From NCBI GenBank assembly GCA_033807695.1, contig CM066306.1, positions 3,658,001 to 3,722,000 of the forward strand: a DNA stretch of 64,000 nt, in the 5' to 3' direction. Positions 43,550-54,880 of the stretch are shown piece after piece (positions within the stretch are counted from its first letter, which is position 1; each line of letters begins with the position of its first letter). A program made the position numbers and the translations under genes. Source of the stretch: Daedaleopsis sinensis (lineage: Eukaryota; Basidiomycota; Agaricomycetes; Polyporales; Polyporaceae). The notes below the pieces were generated by a model that did not search any database, had not been told where the DNA came from, and was given only the letters and a program-made list of their open reading frames with translations.

Positions 43550-46500
43550 CCACCAAGTGTCGTGTCATCCCATTTCTCCATCTCCACCTCCGTCCCCCCT
43601 TCCTCTCCTTCCTCGCCAGCACCCGGCTCAGAGCAAGATGGGGAAGATCCTGTCGACGTGACGAGCCCATCACTCGCACAGCAAGTCTTGAATCCGACAA
43701 TCGATCGTCCACAGGCTGTAGACTTAAACGTCCAGGTCCCGGTTCCCACTGTCAAGCTGTGGCCGATGTTCTTGCCCCGAGCCGGCCAGAGACCCTTAGC
43801 GTCGTCGACTGGAAGTCTGAGAAAGGGGCCGGAGACGTCTAGCATGCAAGGTATCAAGCGTACACAGTCCGCTGTTGATGATGAAGACGACACCCTGCCC
43901 GACACGAGAGAGCAAGAGAAGGCGATGGCGTCAAGTCAGGCGCCCAACGTGGGGATCTCGCATGCGAACCAGTTCGCCGTCAAGCAGAATGCCAGCGTCA
44001 AGAACGGCACCTTCGTCTCTGACCAGCCGCGTCTCGAGGTTTGGAAATCGAAGATTCGTGCCGCATCTACCCAGGTCGAGTTTCCGGAGCCCGACGTTGG
44101 CAAGGCAGTCCGTCACATCCCATGCGGTAGGATATTGAAGATGCAGACCGTGTACAACACGAGCAATTTCAAACGCCATCTCGAAACCTGCAAGGCACGA
44201 CCTGCTAAGAAGTCCAAGCTCTCTGGTGCTGGAATGGCGATCCTCTCGTTCTCCGCAGCGTCTCCGACTACTGCCTCAAGTAGCAACCTGCGACGTTCCC
44301 CACCGCCTGCTACTCAGCATCCTTGTCCTGGTCTGTCTCGTACTCAACATCCGAACATCCCGGAATACCTTGAGCGTACCGGAGCACTTGGTGGAGGTGG
44401 ACGATCACGGTCGATTATCTCGGATGAGAAGTACAAAAAACCGTACCGTTCTCTCTCAGAGAAACGCAAGCAGACCGTAGACCTGATCAGTCGGCATGAG
44501 TGGCAGTGGAGGAATGAGCACTCTATCAAGAAGGTTTTCGCCCAGGACTGCCTAAGGACGGTTGCTGTGCGGAGTACCGAGGATCCTGCTCCTTGCGAAC
44601 GCTGCATGGCTGTGCTCCGGCTGAAGACCTTCAAGAATCTCGTCGGCCTCGACATTCCCGCCGATGGGAACCGCAAGTTTACGAACAAGATTTATCTCAA
44701 CAAGGAGTTAACACTGATGTCAAGTAAAGCGTTGGGCATCGTCAAACTCTTTGAGGATCCGGATGCTCTCAAGACTCCGTTCCTCCGCTTGGCCCTGGGG
44801 GCACTAGACGGTACCTTCAAGGACGACGTCTTTCTGGGACTAGTCGAGGCCATGATGGTCAAGCACGACAAGCTGACCCGAGGTGTCGGCATGCAAAATT
44901 TCAAGTACACACCTGCGTTCGACGAGTTCATGCATATCATCAATATCCACAGCCCTCAGGCGTACCGGTTCATCACAGAGCATCTGCCTGGGCGCACACA
45001 ACGGAGCTACCAGTATGTTTTATTCTGTCGGTGATAAGACCTGCCATTGAATCGCGTCTCGAACAGATACAACGAGTCTCTAATCCCACGCTTCCCAATT
45101 GGTGTTAGTGATCAAACTTTCGAGCTCGTGGTACAGCACCTCGATGCGCTCGGATACACAGGCCCTGTTGTTCTGAGCTGCGACGATACCAAGCTCCTCA
45201 CCGGGTACGATCCAGTCTATGATAAGGCTAATAACACATTCTATATCCTCGGAGGGGTTGGGGAGCCGATGAAGGTTGCGAACCCTGACGAACTTACTGC
45301 TGCAATTGCTGAAGGACAGATCATGCAGGCTGAAAAGGTAAGTAGTCCATAAGTGATGACATGCTCTTTTGGAACTGACCAATATGCGGCTCTTCGACAA
45401 CCAGCTACGGCTATTTATCTTGCAAATTCCGCTTCTCGACCTCGCCCCGCTAATTCTTGCGGCACTCGGCATTGGGAACAAGACCGATGCAGCATTTCTC
45501 TGGGAGTATCACAAGCGTATTCTCGAAGGCCTCTGCGCTCGAAATATAGAGGTGATCGTGTCAGCATCTGATGGAGCAACCGTCGAACGAGCTGTCCAGA
45601 GTCTCATCAACACCACTGCGACAGACCATCTGCGTTATAGCATCAGACACCCCGTGTCAGGAGCGCCAATGCCCTTCGACATCCCCTGCTTTGGCCCGCA
45701 GAGACAGCCTATCGTGCCCGTTCAAGATCCGAAGCACGCGATTAAAACCTGGCGCAACAACATGTACGCTGGCCCCCGCATGCTCATCCTGGGCAATGAG
45801 ACAGCATTGTATGTGCATGCTCGGAAGATGGGGTTCGCCCCCGATGGCCCACTCGATCGTCGGGACGTTGAGAAGATTGACCGTCAGGATGACAACGCCG
45901 CAGCCCGTCTCTTCTCCGCAGATGCGCTCGAGTGGCTCTCTACACACGACGAAGCCGAACATCGAGGAACCTCGGTGTATGCGTTCGTGTACGGCGAGCT
46001 GGGGAGTGTTTACGAAGGGCGTCCGATCGACATCTTCGAGCGTACAAAGCTCGCCTTGCGCGCCAATTTCTTCACCGACCTCTGGGAGAAGCATCTCGAG
46101 CGGACCGGATACTCAAAGGCACGCTACTTCCTTTCGCATCAAGCCGCCGCTATTACTCGCACATTGGTCCGGAGCTTCATCCAGCTCGTCTACATCTACC
46201 GTGACCGGCTCAATGGACGGTTCCCCCTCATCCCGTGGCTCATGGGTACTAGTGGATGCGAGCATGTCTTCGGACTGTCGCGGATGCTCGTCAAGGACTT
46301 CAAGATGCTCGACTTCTACTACATGATCCCCAAACACATGGCACGCATGCGCGCATCGATTTTCACGAAGTATCATGGCAATGCGAAGGCACGAGCCAGC
46401 GGCTACCATCACAGCTACATGGACACTCGTGGTGTTGATCTTGCTATGCTACGAGAGTTTCCCTCTGACGAAGCCTTGAACTCAATCGCTCGTGTGGCAT

Positions 46501-48049
46501 ACGAAGAGGCTGTTAGTCTATTTGCTATACTTGGTGTGGCCCCCGAGTATCTATCCCCCGCTCCTCCAGCCCTCAACCTACCTCCACCGACCGCATATCT
46601 CAATTCCGATGATCCCGATGACACCCAATCTGTCTGCTCCGACGATGCTCTCGATCTCGATGAAGATGCAGAGAATGATGCCGCAGTTCTTGCCGAGGTT
46701 CTCGCCTCGATTGAGAACCTCTCCCTGAGTGTGCGTACTGAAGCCGAGGTTATGAAGTGCACATATGCAGCTATCGCTCTATCTGTTGACTCACGCATAC
46801 GACTGTAAGCACACACATTCACTGACTCGAGGCATATAATACTTAGCTGACGACTCACCATTGCAGCCAAGCTGTCTCGGACACCAAATTCCCTGGCAGC
46901 GGAAGCGAGGACGACAGCGAAGCCGACATTCTCGAGGCGGCTGCGCAGAGCATCGCAGCAATGCTGCGCAATGAGGGCCACACCCACGCTGCACCCGAAG
47001 ATGACGGGGGTTCCCGAGACCACGAGGACGAAATCGTAACATCGTGGTACGATATGAGCGAGCTCGTCAAGCTGAGGCGAGCACATCAACCACTCCAATC
47101 GGCAGAGGGTGTGCGCAATCGCGCCGCCGCGAGGGAGGCATCTGATACCCCCGCATCTGTTGACACCGAGTCTGAACTTGAGGGAAGGATGGCTAGAAGG
47201 GACATTCTGGTCAGATTGTACGACATATTGAAAGAGGAGAAGAACCCTGGGGTTTGTACTGGTTTGGAGCGTCTGACACGGTGGAAGACGCACCAGGAGA
47301 AGGGGACGAATGCCGGTAATGCAGCCAATGCAGAGCAAGCTTCCAAAGCTCGTGCTTCCAAGGTAAGTCAGCGAGTGGTTATCTCACGAGTAGTGCGATT
47401 ACTCACCGCATCGTACACCACCGCTGGCAGGGATTGCAACAGCGACGGCGAACATACAAATCCCTTCTCCCCAGTGGCTATGATGAGCTTCAAGAAGGTC
47501 GTGTGTCGCCGCTCTCGCCTTTGACAAGCTCAGACGGAGATACACAAGCTGCTGTGTTTGTTGTCGTTGATGGTGTGCTGTGCCTCGGCCGAAGTACGTC
47601 ATGGGGTAGCCCATGCATTTCGAGTCGTTCTGGACCTGTGTTGACGTTCTTGTTCAGTTCTCAGCATCTACAGCAAGGGCGGCGGCAAGCACGGAAAGCA
47701 CGGTTGGGTTTCCAGCATTGAATCCATCACTGCTGCCTCTTACATCCCAATGCAAGTCTACGAGCACTCGTTCGGGCAGCGCTTCTGTGCTGCGACTCCA
47801 ACGGCAATGGCGAAGGGTAAGATGAAGACTTACGTGCTTGGGACACCGGCCATGATCCTCTGGAAAACTCGTCGGCCTCCGAAAATGGTCGCCGGGAATG
47901 TGGAGCTCTCAGCGCAAGATGTTCAAGATTATGGACGCCTGAAGCAGGCCTTGCATCTCATTCAACAGGCTGTACAGACCCTCGGTAAAAGAGTACGCCA
48001 GAAGCAGGGTGGAGGGGCAGACGGCGAGGACGGCGATGACGACGAGTGA
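43550..48049 (+). pseudogene. Zinc-finger transposase half of the transposon gene (downstream of the insertion)
   Basis: Exons 43550..45012, 45067..45337, 45405..46804, 46867..47362, 47431..47593 and 47658..48049, continuing in frame from the Ulp1 exons; the joined gene is 1,885 codons with no stop. After a Ser/Pro linker comes a BED-like C2HC finger (IPCGRILKMQ...SNFKRHLETC). The transposase core has acidic motifs that could be RNase H-fold residues (SCDDTKLLTGYD, VSASDGATVERAV, VQDPKHAIKTWRNN) and a conserved GTSGCEHVFGLSRML block. The C-terminus is acidic then ends in a beta-rich module (SSIESITAASYIPM). The exact transposase family is not certain; KDZ/Zisupton is the best guess from the Ulp1 domain and 8-bp duplication. 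Confidence 0.8.
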
Positions 48050-48278
48050 CTATGTGGACGACCGTGATCATGCTGTAGGACGCGCAATGAACGATTCGGA
48101 CGTGCTTTCTACGAAAACCCTCTCTAGATTAGGCCTGATCCTAGATTCGTATCAAAGTGGCCGGATTTGGAGGCCTCAGGCGGCTTGGATATCACACCTT
48201 CCTAATAAGGAAGGATATCAAACTGGCAAAACTCGCCTCCTCCGGGAACAGGCCTCTGAGGGTATTATCAGGGGTCCT

Positions 48279-48575
48279 CTCGGACCCCACTGAGTAGGTT
48301 GGCTGATGATGCTAAAAGTATGCTCTGCAGCCTGACGTGCCATGAGAATATGTTGCTGAATATCTCGGTAGGTGTCTAATAATGGGTGAGACACAGCGGG
48401 ATCCTGCACCATACTCAACTAGTCAGAACAAGTCGGACTCCTCATGTTGTAGCTAGTGACTTACCGCATTTTCCTTATCTTCAACTTGAGCTGTTCCTAG
48501 TAGCCTTCGCTTCTTCTGCGCGTGCGTGCCAAAGTTCTCGATGCCGATCCTTGCACGCATCTTCTTGAGCGGCAT
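48279..48575 (-). pseudogene. DDE transposase, N-terminal exons separated by the transposon insertion
   Basis: Two exons, complement(48465..48575) and (48279..48418). The first encodes MPLKKMRARIGIENFGTHAQ and a basic stretch; the second ends QPTQWGP exactly at the target duplication. Reading on at 28809 gives SIPSTSSQPTSPLHHP in frame. So these are the start of the gene whose body is at 26684-28809. Confidence 0.85.
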
Positions 48576-49188
48576 TTTGGCTGGTATTAGTCTTGTCTTA
48601 GTACGTCTGCCACGCCGGCGCGTCGCGTAGGCTGGTAGTAGCGCTTATGATAACTGACATTTGCATATCTACCTAAATTTCCGCCAAGTAACCGCCCAGC
48701 TACTACAAAGTACATCTCCTCGTGCAAGCGACCCATAACACAAAATCGACGACAGTCAAGCTATAGAGAAGCGGTTTCCATACACAATGACCGTCGCACA
48801 TTGGGCCCCAAGTGCCTCTGTCCCGAGCTTATAGTTTCTGAAGACATTCTCCCCACCCAAACTGGTGTAAGCGTGACAGCATATTGTCACGTGAGCTAGC
48901 CGATAATGTTGTAGGTCAATCTTAGTAAATTCCTGGACACGATTAGTGTGTTCAGCTGCCCGTCCCCAAGGTCTGTCATGACTCATGGGTAACCTGCAGT
49001 CCACCTCACGTGATTGTTGGGCACCCCGACCTCTGACACCGCACTGTTGCTCTGAACCCTTCAAAGGTAAGTAGTGTGTTCAAGCACTGTGGTAAGTTCC
49101 AAATTCTGAATCTTTGAACTAACTCTGCAAGCTCAACTGATTTCTGATATTTATAAATAATAAAATGTAACACCTCCATATTATGTCG
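48576..49188. other. Non-coding flank between the DDE gene start and the right tRNA arm
   Basis: Contains the presumed promoter of the DDE transposase and AT-rich sequence. No terminal inverted repeat to 26358-26683 was found, and no gene was recognised. Confidence 0.4.
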
Positions 49189-49442
49189 CGGTCACCACAG
49201 TCACATGGTGAGATGGCCGAGCGGTCTAAGGCGCCAGACTAAGGCACTTGTGTTCATCTGGTCCGAAAGGGCGTGGGTTCGAATCCCACTCTCATCATAC
49301 TTTTGGTCCTCGGCCAAGTCAATCTTCACGCACTAGTCACTCTGAGCCTCCCACTGCCATACACCCTGAATGCATTATGTATGCGTCTACCCTCAGCTCA
49401 TTGTGTTTTCTTGCGAAAATTCAACATCCCTTCTCGCTGCCC
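49189..49442. repeat. Right arm of the tRNA-Leu/POLK inverted duplication
   Basis: Holds tRNA-Leu, the spacer and the last codons of POLK. Its reverse complement is the left arm at 25721-26357. Because POLK continues here without a break, this is probably the original copy. Confidence 0.9.
49207..49297 (+). tRNA. tRNA-Leu(AAG) with intron, right copy
   Basis: 91 nt; acceptor GGTGAGA/TCTCATC, discriminator A, long variable arm, anticodon AAG followed by G37 and an 11-nt intron CACTTGTGTTC, T arm GGGTTCGAATCCC. A faithful structural twin of 26249-26339. Confidence 0.95.
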
Positions 49443-52232
49443 GTTCGGCGGCTTCTTTTTGTTCGATGGACGAACTGAAGTCTTGCTCGAACTCGCCCTC
49501 TGGGCCGATTGTTCTAAGGACGCCGCCTGGGCCTCCTTGATCGCCTGCTTGCTGAGACAAAAGTCGATGTGCGAGTTCAGCCCTTCGTTATCTGTATGAA
49601 GCATCTTACTGCAGATGGGACATTCAAGCAATCCATGACCAGAGGACGAATCGTCTCCATCTTCAGGCATTCGGTCGTGATCTGTCCGGGTAGACACTAG
49701 CTTCCGGCGGGATCCAGCTGACGAAGACGTCGGTTTCGAGGAGCCCAGCAGGCTATCTCGAGACGGACCGGGCACGGGGGCTGGTGCTGAACTGTCAGTG
49801 CCCTGACGCGAGGATGTCGATTTTGGCTTTGTGTTGGGTGTGGTCGAACCGTCTCTCTCTCCGTCCTCGTCGACGTCCGTCGCTTCCGCTATGTGATCGG
49901 CATCGGCTTCCACTTCTTCGAGGTACCCGGGCATCGTGGTCGCAAACCCATCCTGAGAGAGATGAGGATGCTCGTCTGTTAGTCCGCCCGTCTCAGGACC
50001 CTCGACTCGTCGTCGTTTAGTCGGAGACCCTGGCGCAGCGTTAAAAAACTAGTGATATCGCTGGTCAGCTATAGTCACTAGCGGGTCAGTATATAAACGC
50101 ACCCGTTTTATTCCCCGAGCCTTTGACTCCGCGTCTGCCTTCAGGTCCTTCAGCTTGCTTACACGAAGACCGATGAGGCGCAGCGTCAAGGGTAACTCCG
50201 GCTTCAGAAGCTCCTTGCCGATCTGCTCTCTGTCAGTGATCACGGGTAAGCTCGAATATGTAGGTCGAACTCACCGCAAACAGATCTTCATTACTCGTGG
50301 AGACCCATTTGTCCATTGACTTGGCGCGAGTGAAGACTGACGAAGATTGATCCTACGTCAACCGATAGGAATCGCGTTTATGGACTCACCCTTGTATGTA
50401 TCGAGCTTGTATTTGAGGGTAATAGTCTTCCCCGACCACCCGCCTTCCGTCATGTCATCCGATAGCTCGGCTGCGACTTCTTCGAGTTTGGCATAGATCT
50501 TCGCAGTGTCCGATATCGGGTTGAAAGTCCTAGAAATCATCGACTCGTCAACACCGTACATCATTTGCGATTGGTGTGATAGTCGATAGTCACCTTTCGG
50601 CGCCGATGCTCTTCTTCTCTTCCCGTTGCCATGGCTCGACCACATTCGATGCGATGCCAAGATAGGCTTGCAAGAGAAACATCAACCCGAACTGCTTGTC
50701 CAGCAAGGACAATGTGGCACGTTGGGCGTATATATCGCCGCATGTCTTGTGGGAGATGGTCAGCACAAAGATAAGACAGCAGGTTGCACACTTCACTACC
50801 TTGATTCCGATAGACTCAAGCAACCGCTCATTAACCCGTCCAACCCCAGGAACCTTACGTATGGATAGGTCGTGCATGAACGCTTTGATGGCCTGAGGTT
50901 CGAAGTCTAGCTTGAATTGCCCGTTGGGTTTGTTCTACACGTCGTATCATTACGACTGCACTTGCTGCGTTGCTAAAGAGCTAGAGTCACCTTATCTGAA
51001 CATATCTGACGTTTTGTCAGAGGATCTGTTGCGATGTACACTTCATCGGCTCACCTTCGCCAACATCTATAAACGCACAATGAGCAGAGTGACAGAAAGA
51101 GGACCGCGTTCGAGTAATGACCTTGTTTGGTGCGATACCCGCACTGACAGTCAACTTCGTTTCTTCGTGCACGACTCGTCTGATTTCCGCGACGCATTCT
51201 TCTGCGGTCAGGAGATGCTCCTCACAGTAAGCTGTGATACTATAGAGAGATGTCATCCAATTAGCAGGTTTAAAAATTGACAACATGCACTTACTTAAGA
51301 TATCCTTCATCGCATCCAGCGGCGGCCATATTAGGATCGTACCGACGGAATATCGCCATTACCTCGTCGGACATCTCACTGTAGCGACGAGAATGGATGG
51401 CAACGATGACGAGCTCTGGGCACAACTTCTTGGCGATGAAAGCTGGAGCGCTCTCGTGAGCACCACAGTAGACTGGTAGAGGCAGCGACTCACTGGGCAT
51501 GCCCGAACGAACACCGAATTTACGGGCCTCGTATGACGCCGTGGTGAGTATTCCGTGACCGACCTGTCTATTATAGTCGGTACAATAGAATATGACACGT
51601 GAGATGGCACCCACACCAAATGGCTTCGATGCTAGCGCGGGATTGTCCAGCAATTCAACGTTTGCGAAGAATGCATCCATGTCAACGTGCACGATGATCT
51701 GGGATAGGTCTCTCTGCGCTTCGAGTTGGGCAATCTGTCTACACATGAGGCCTTGTCCTTCGAGCATTCAAAAGCGGAGTGCACTTACCAACTTATCTAC
51801 AGTCTGCTCCACACTCCCTGGCGAAGAGTAAGGACCAGATATCTGAACTCATGTGTATCATGACATACTGAGATCAACGCCCCTGGTAACTTCATCGCGG
51901 TGCTTCAATATCCGCTCTATCCTCTCTGTCAGGTCCTTGTCTTTACGCTTCTCGTTCTGGAGAACTGACACGCTGGAATCCGGTCATTGGTAGCGGTGCA
52001 GGCAAACCACTCACGTACCTCGTAGAACTTCGAGCCCTTCGATGCTTCAGCAATTACACGGTTAACCTCGGACTGGTCCTTCGCAAGTCTAATGCAATGT
52101 AGTCAACGTATGAATCGATAGCCGTTCGTTACCGGAGAAGGCTTGCCCTGCTTTATTGGTGGATGGCCCGGCGAGTCGTCGCACAAGACTGTCTGAGTCG
52201 GGAGTAGGTGGTTTGTTGTCCTTTAAAATCAT
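49398..52232 (-). CDS. POLK: DNA polymerase kappa, translesion Y-family (16 exons)
   Basis: DinB-type polymerase that copies past damaged bases in the nucleus. Model complement(join(49398..50048, 50103..50222, 50275..50336, 50390..50529, 50594..50745, 50800..50934, 50991..51005, 51055..51066, 51122..51239, 51295..51442, 51494..51563, 51615..51734, 51789..51817, 51869..51956, 52019..52088, 52147..52232)), 671 aa. Seen: VHVDMDAFFANVE (Asp109), LTTASYEARKFGVRSGMP, catalytic Asp199-Glu200 in AAAGCDEGYL (family usually has SLDE), ETKLTVSAGIAPNKMLAK, SIRKVPGVGRVNERLL, VFTRAKSMDKWV, and a UBZ-type zinc finger at 598-619 (CPIC...HIDFC). Exons of 12 nt (MLAK) and 15 nt (ICSDK) restore an invariant block. 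The first intron is GC-AG. Head-to-head with the zinc-finger gene, 252 bp apart. Confidence 0.95.
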
Positions 52233-52484
52233 TGTGGAGTGTGTACTATTCGGTCATGACCATCCGGTGGAAGGAAAGCTGAGGACCAGATTGGTCTGAG
52301 GTGGGTCTTGCCAGTGGTGGCGGGTAGAGCGAGCGATTCGAAATACTCATCAGGCTCGGAACCGCGGCGCGTCCAAACGCGATCGCGTTGAAGTCAGGTG
52401 ATTACTCAGAGTTACCCAGTGAGCGCTTGTAAGTCGTCTGTCTTGTCCTCTACATCCACTGTCCTCACAACACCCTTTGCTATC

Positions 52485-53575
52485 ATGTCGGAATACTGGG
52501 TCGCTCATAAGAAGTACTTCTGCAAGTACTGCAACATCTATATCGCCGATGATGCACCCTCACGCAAACAACACGAGACGGGCCTCCGGCACAAGGGCAA
52601 CGTTGAGCGGTTCGTTCGTGGACTCTACAAGTCCGGAGAGAAGCGCAAACAGGATCTTGAGGAGGAGAAGCGCGAGATGGCGAGGATAGAGAAGGTGCGC
52701 TCGTCTCGACTCTGCTTGTGCGTATACTGACTGTGTTCTGCTAGGCGGCCGATGCGGCGTTCGCACAGGACGTCGGCGCAGGCCTTGTCAAGCCCGGCAG
52801 TAGCAGCTCCGCTGCGGGACCGTCTTCCGAGGCAGGCCCAAGCTCGAAGAAGACTGCTCCACCGAAACCCTCCAACCCATATGCCAACTACTCTACCGCC
52901 GAATCTCTGGGCTATGTCGACCCGGATGCTGAGCGTGCGAAGGCGGAGGCGGAACGCAGACGCACTCAGGGTGTTGCGGGAGAGTGGCAGGTTGTCGACG
53001 TCGTCCATCCCCCAGGCGAGGGGGAGCTAGGGGACGAGGGTGCCGCTGTTCAGCCAGGGCAGGAAGTAAGAGTCGGGGAGAAGCGTCCAGCTGAGATACC
53101 CTTGGACGATGAGGACGCACGAGGGTGGAAGCTGCGGAGGAAGACGGCCGGTGTGGGTTTGGGCGACCTATACGACCCTCTCGCGCTCCCCATTAAACTG
53201 AAGCCGAAGAAGGATGAACCTGTCGAGGAGCTGGCAAGCGGGTCTGGTACGGGTCCCGTGGGAGGCAGCGAGAAGCCGAAGTGGTCGGCGAGGGGATGGA
53301 ACAAGCCCGGTGCGTCCTCCACTACCGCTAGCTTGGAGCAGTCAGATGGGCAAGAGGCGGAGGTGGTAGAGGGAGATCAGGTAAAGGTTGATTACGGAGA
53401 TTCGGGCGAAAAGCTGGCTTCAGCCCCAATAGACCCGCCGCCGGATATGAAGGCTGAAGAGGTCAAACCGGAGGTCGTAGAGCCAGCTGCACCCCCACCT
53501 GCGTCCGGCGGAAGTCTGTTCAAGAAACGGAAAGCGCCAGCAGGCGGAGGAAGCAGGGGCGGTAGGCGGATATAG
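52485..53575 (+). CDS. U1-type zinc-finger splicing protein (WBP4/FBP21-like)
   Basis: Two exons, join(52485..52694, 52745..53575), 346 aa. The first 70 residues are the conserved part: MSEYWVAHKKYFCKYCNIYI then HETGLRHKGNVERFV, a matrin/U1-type C2H2 finger that binds RNA or RNP partners, followed by a charged helix (KRKQDLEEEKREMARIEK). WBP4/FBP21 proteins with this N-terminus belong to the early spliceosome. WW domains typical of animal WBP4 are not seen; the rest is disordered, with GVGLGDLYDPLALPIKL-type sequence and a Lys/Arg/Gly-rich end. Shares a 252-bp divergent promoter with POLK. Confidence 0.8.
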
Positions 53576-53863
53576 TCACTGCCATGTTACCTCGGACCAT
53601 GGTCGATTATGCTGTTGCGAGCCATGTAACTGTATCTGTTCAGTCACGTCGGCGAAAGATATTCACTCTGGAGCTTGAGTCTCGACGGCGTGCGGGATCA
53701 ATGAGAGTTTCTAAGTGTTTTAGTGACATTATTCTTAATATGTACGAGCGGGGGAAACAATACAGCGAAACGACAATGCAGGACATTAGCGGAACATAGG
53801 CAGTGTGAAGTGAGGGTACATCTAACAGTCCAGAGGTATACCGGTGGGTAGGGTGCATAATCA

Positions 53864-54632
53864 CTATTGCGATTGCATGTTTTCTGGTACTGTGTCGGAG
53901 ACATCATCAGATGTGTAATCGATGCAGCGATATCAAGAGACTTACATGGTGGTAGTTGGGGACGGGTACCTTCATTGAATACCCTTGACACCAAAACACC
54001 GACACCCTCGAAGACACTCAGCAAGATACCGCAAGCCACTGCCGATGTCAGAGCACCCCTTGGTCCACCTGGATGAGTGTGAGCAAGATTGTCAGCAATC
54101 GTCCATGGTCAACGATAGTGGCCGTGAGTATCCGAGACGGATGGAGGGAAATAGCGAAGATGACAGAGGCTTGGTGAGGGAAAGAAACATGAACACTCAC
54201 TCCGCAGGGCAAGGCAGCCACCGGTCATGAAACCAGAGATAATCCCATTCCACATATCCTCCTTCTGTCTCCAGCCCTTGACAGCACAGTCGAATGTTGA
54301 GAACATGCCACCCCATACACCAAAATTGCCACCTGTGACTGGTGCGCGAGCTTTGACCACAGACAGGGCACCGACCAGCCGATCACCCTACGTGGCCGGG
54401 TCAGACATGCCAGTGCGATTCGAGATAATGGCACTACGCACTCTTGGTGAATTCCGTGCACCCTTGATACCGTGCCAGATGGTGCCACCGACCGCGCCCA
54501 TGGCGAATGCGCTTCCGAAGTCGGAGAGGATAACCCAAGGGCTGCAGGTACGGAGATGTAGTCAGCAGCTGGAACGGCACAGCAGGAGGGAGATGCTTGC
54601 CATGGGTCTCTAGTGTGATCAGCGTGGGCCAT
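53864..54632 (-). CDS. TIM17: Mitochondrial import inner-membrane translocase subunit Tim17 (five exons)
   Basis: Core of the TIM23 presequence translocase. Model complement(join(53864..53889, 53946..54068, 54201..54387, 54442..54541, 54601..54632)), 155 aa, normal family length. Motifs: [90 protein letters not shown], then a last hydrophobic helix ([15 protein letters not shown]) and a short tail. Four membrane segments with Gly-rich faces fit the family. The first intron is GC-AG (GCAAGC donor); it preserves the conserved Cys-Pro-Trp. Head-to-head with the CDCA7-type gene across 248 bp. Confidence 0.95.
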
Positions 54633-54880
54633 GTCTGGTCGTCGTTGGCGTCGTGTACAGGCAGATGGACTCGCTCGTCAGACTCTGGTCAGACTTACAG
54701 TCAATGCTTGCGCACCGCTGTCCTTGGCCGGCAGACGCTGGAAACTTTTGGTTCAGGGCAGGCTTAGAGCACGTGCAAACGCGGTGCACGTGACGTTGCG
54801 ACGCGCCGCGATTGTGGCTGCTTGTTGATGCCATTCGGATCGTCACCACTTCTCTCACCACTACCACCATCATATCCAGC

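Larger units (their letters stand above)
28818..48278. mobile_element. 19.5-kb Ulp1-type DNA transposon (Zisupton/KDZ-like), carrying a nested retrotransposon
   Basis: Target duplication CTCGGACC at 28810-28817 and 48279-48286 (8 bp). Terminal inverted repeat AGGACCCCTGATAATAC (17 bp) at 28818 and its complement ending 48278; weaker similarity continues inward (GCCTGTTCC). Several ATTCGTATCA-like motifs lie near both ends. Without the 12.7-kb gypsy insert the element is about 6.8 kb and holds one gene (Ulp1 peptidase plus zinc finger plus transposase). Eight-base duplications and a Ulp1 domain are known for Zisupton, but membership is inference. It inserted into the DDE transposase coding sequence, which rejoins in frame when it is removed. 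Confidence 0.9.

Noticed and set aside
25721..49442. The inverted tRNA arms as terminal inverted repeats of one giant transposon
   Set aside because: The outer flanks show no target duplication and the right arm extends into the POLK coding sequence, so duplication of host DNA is simpler.
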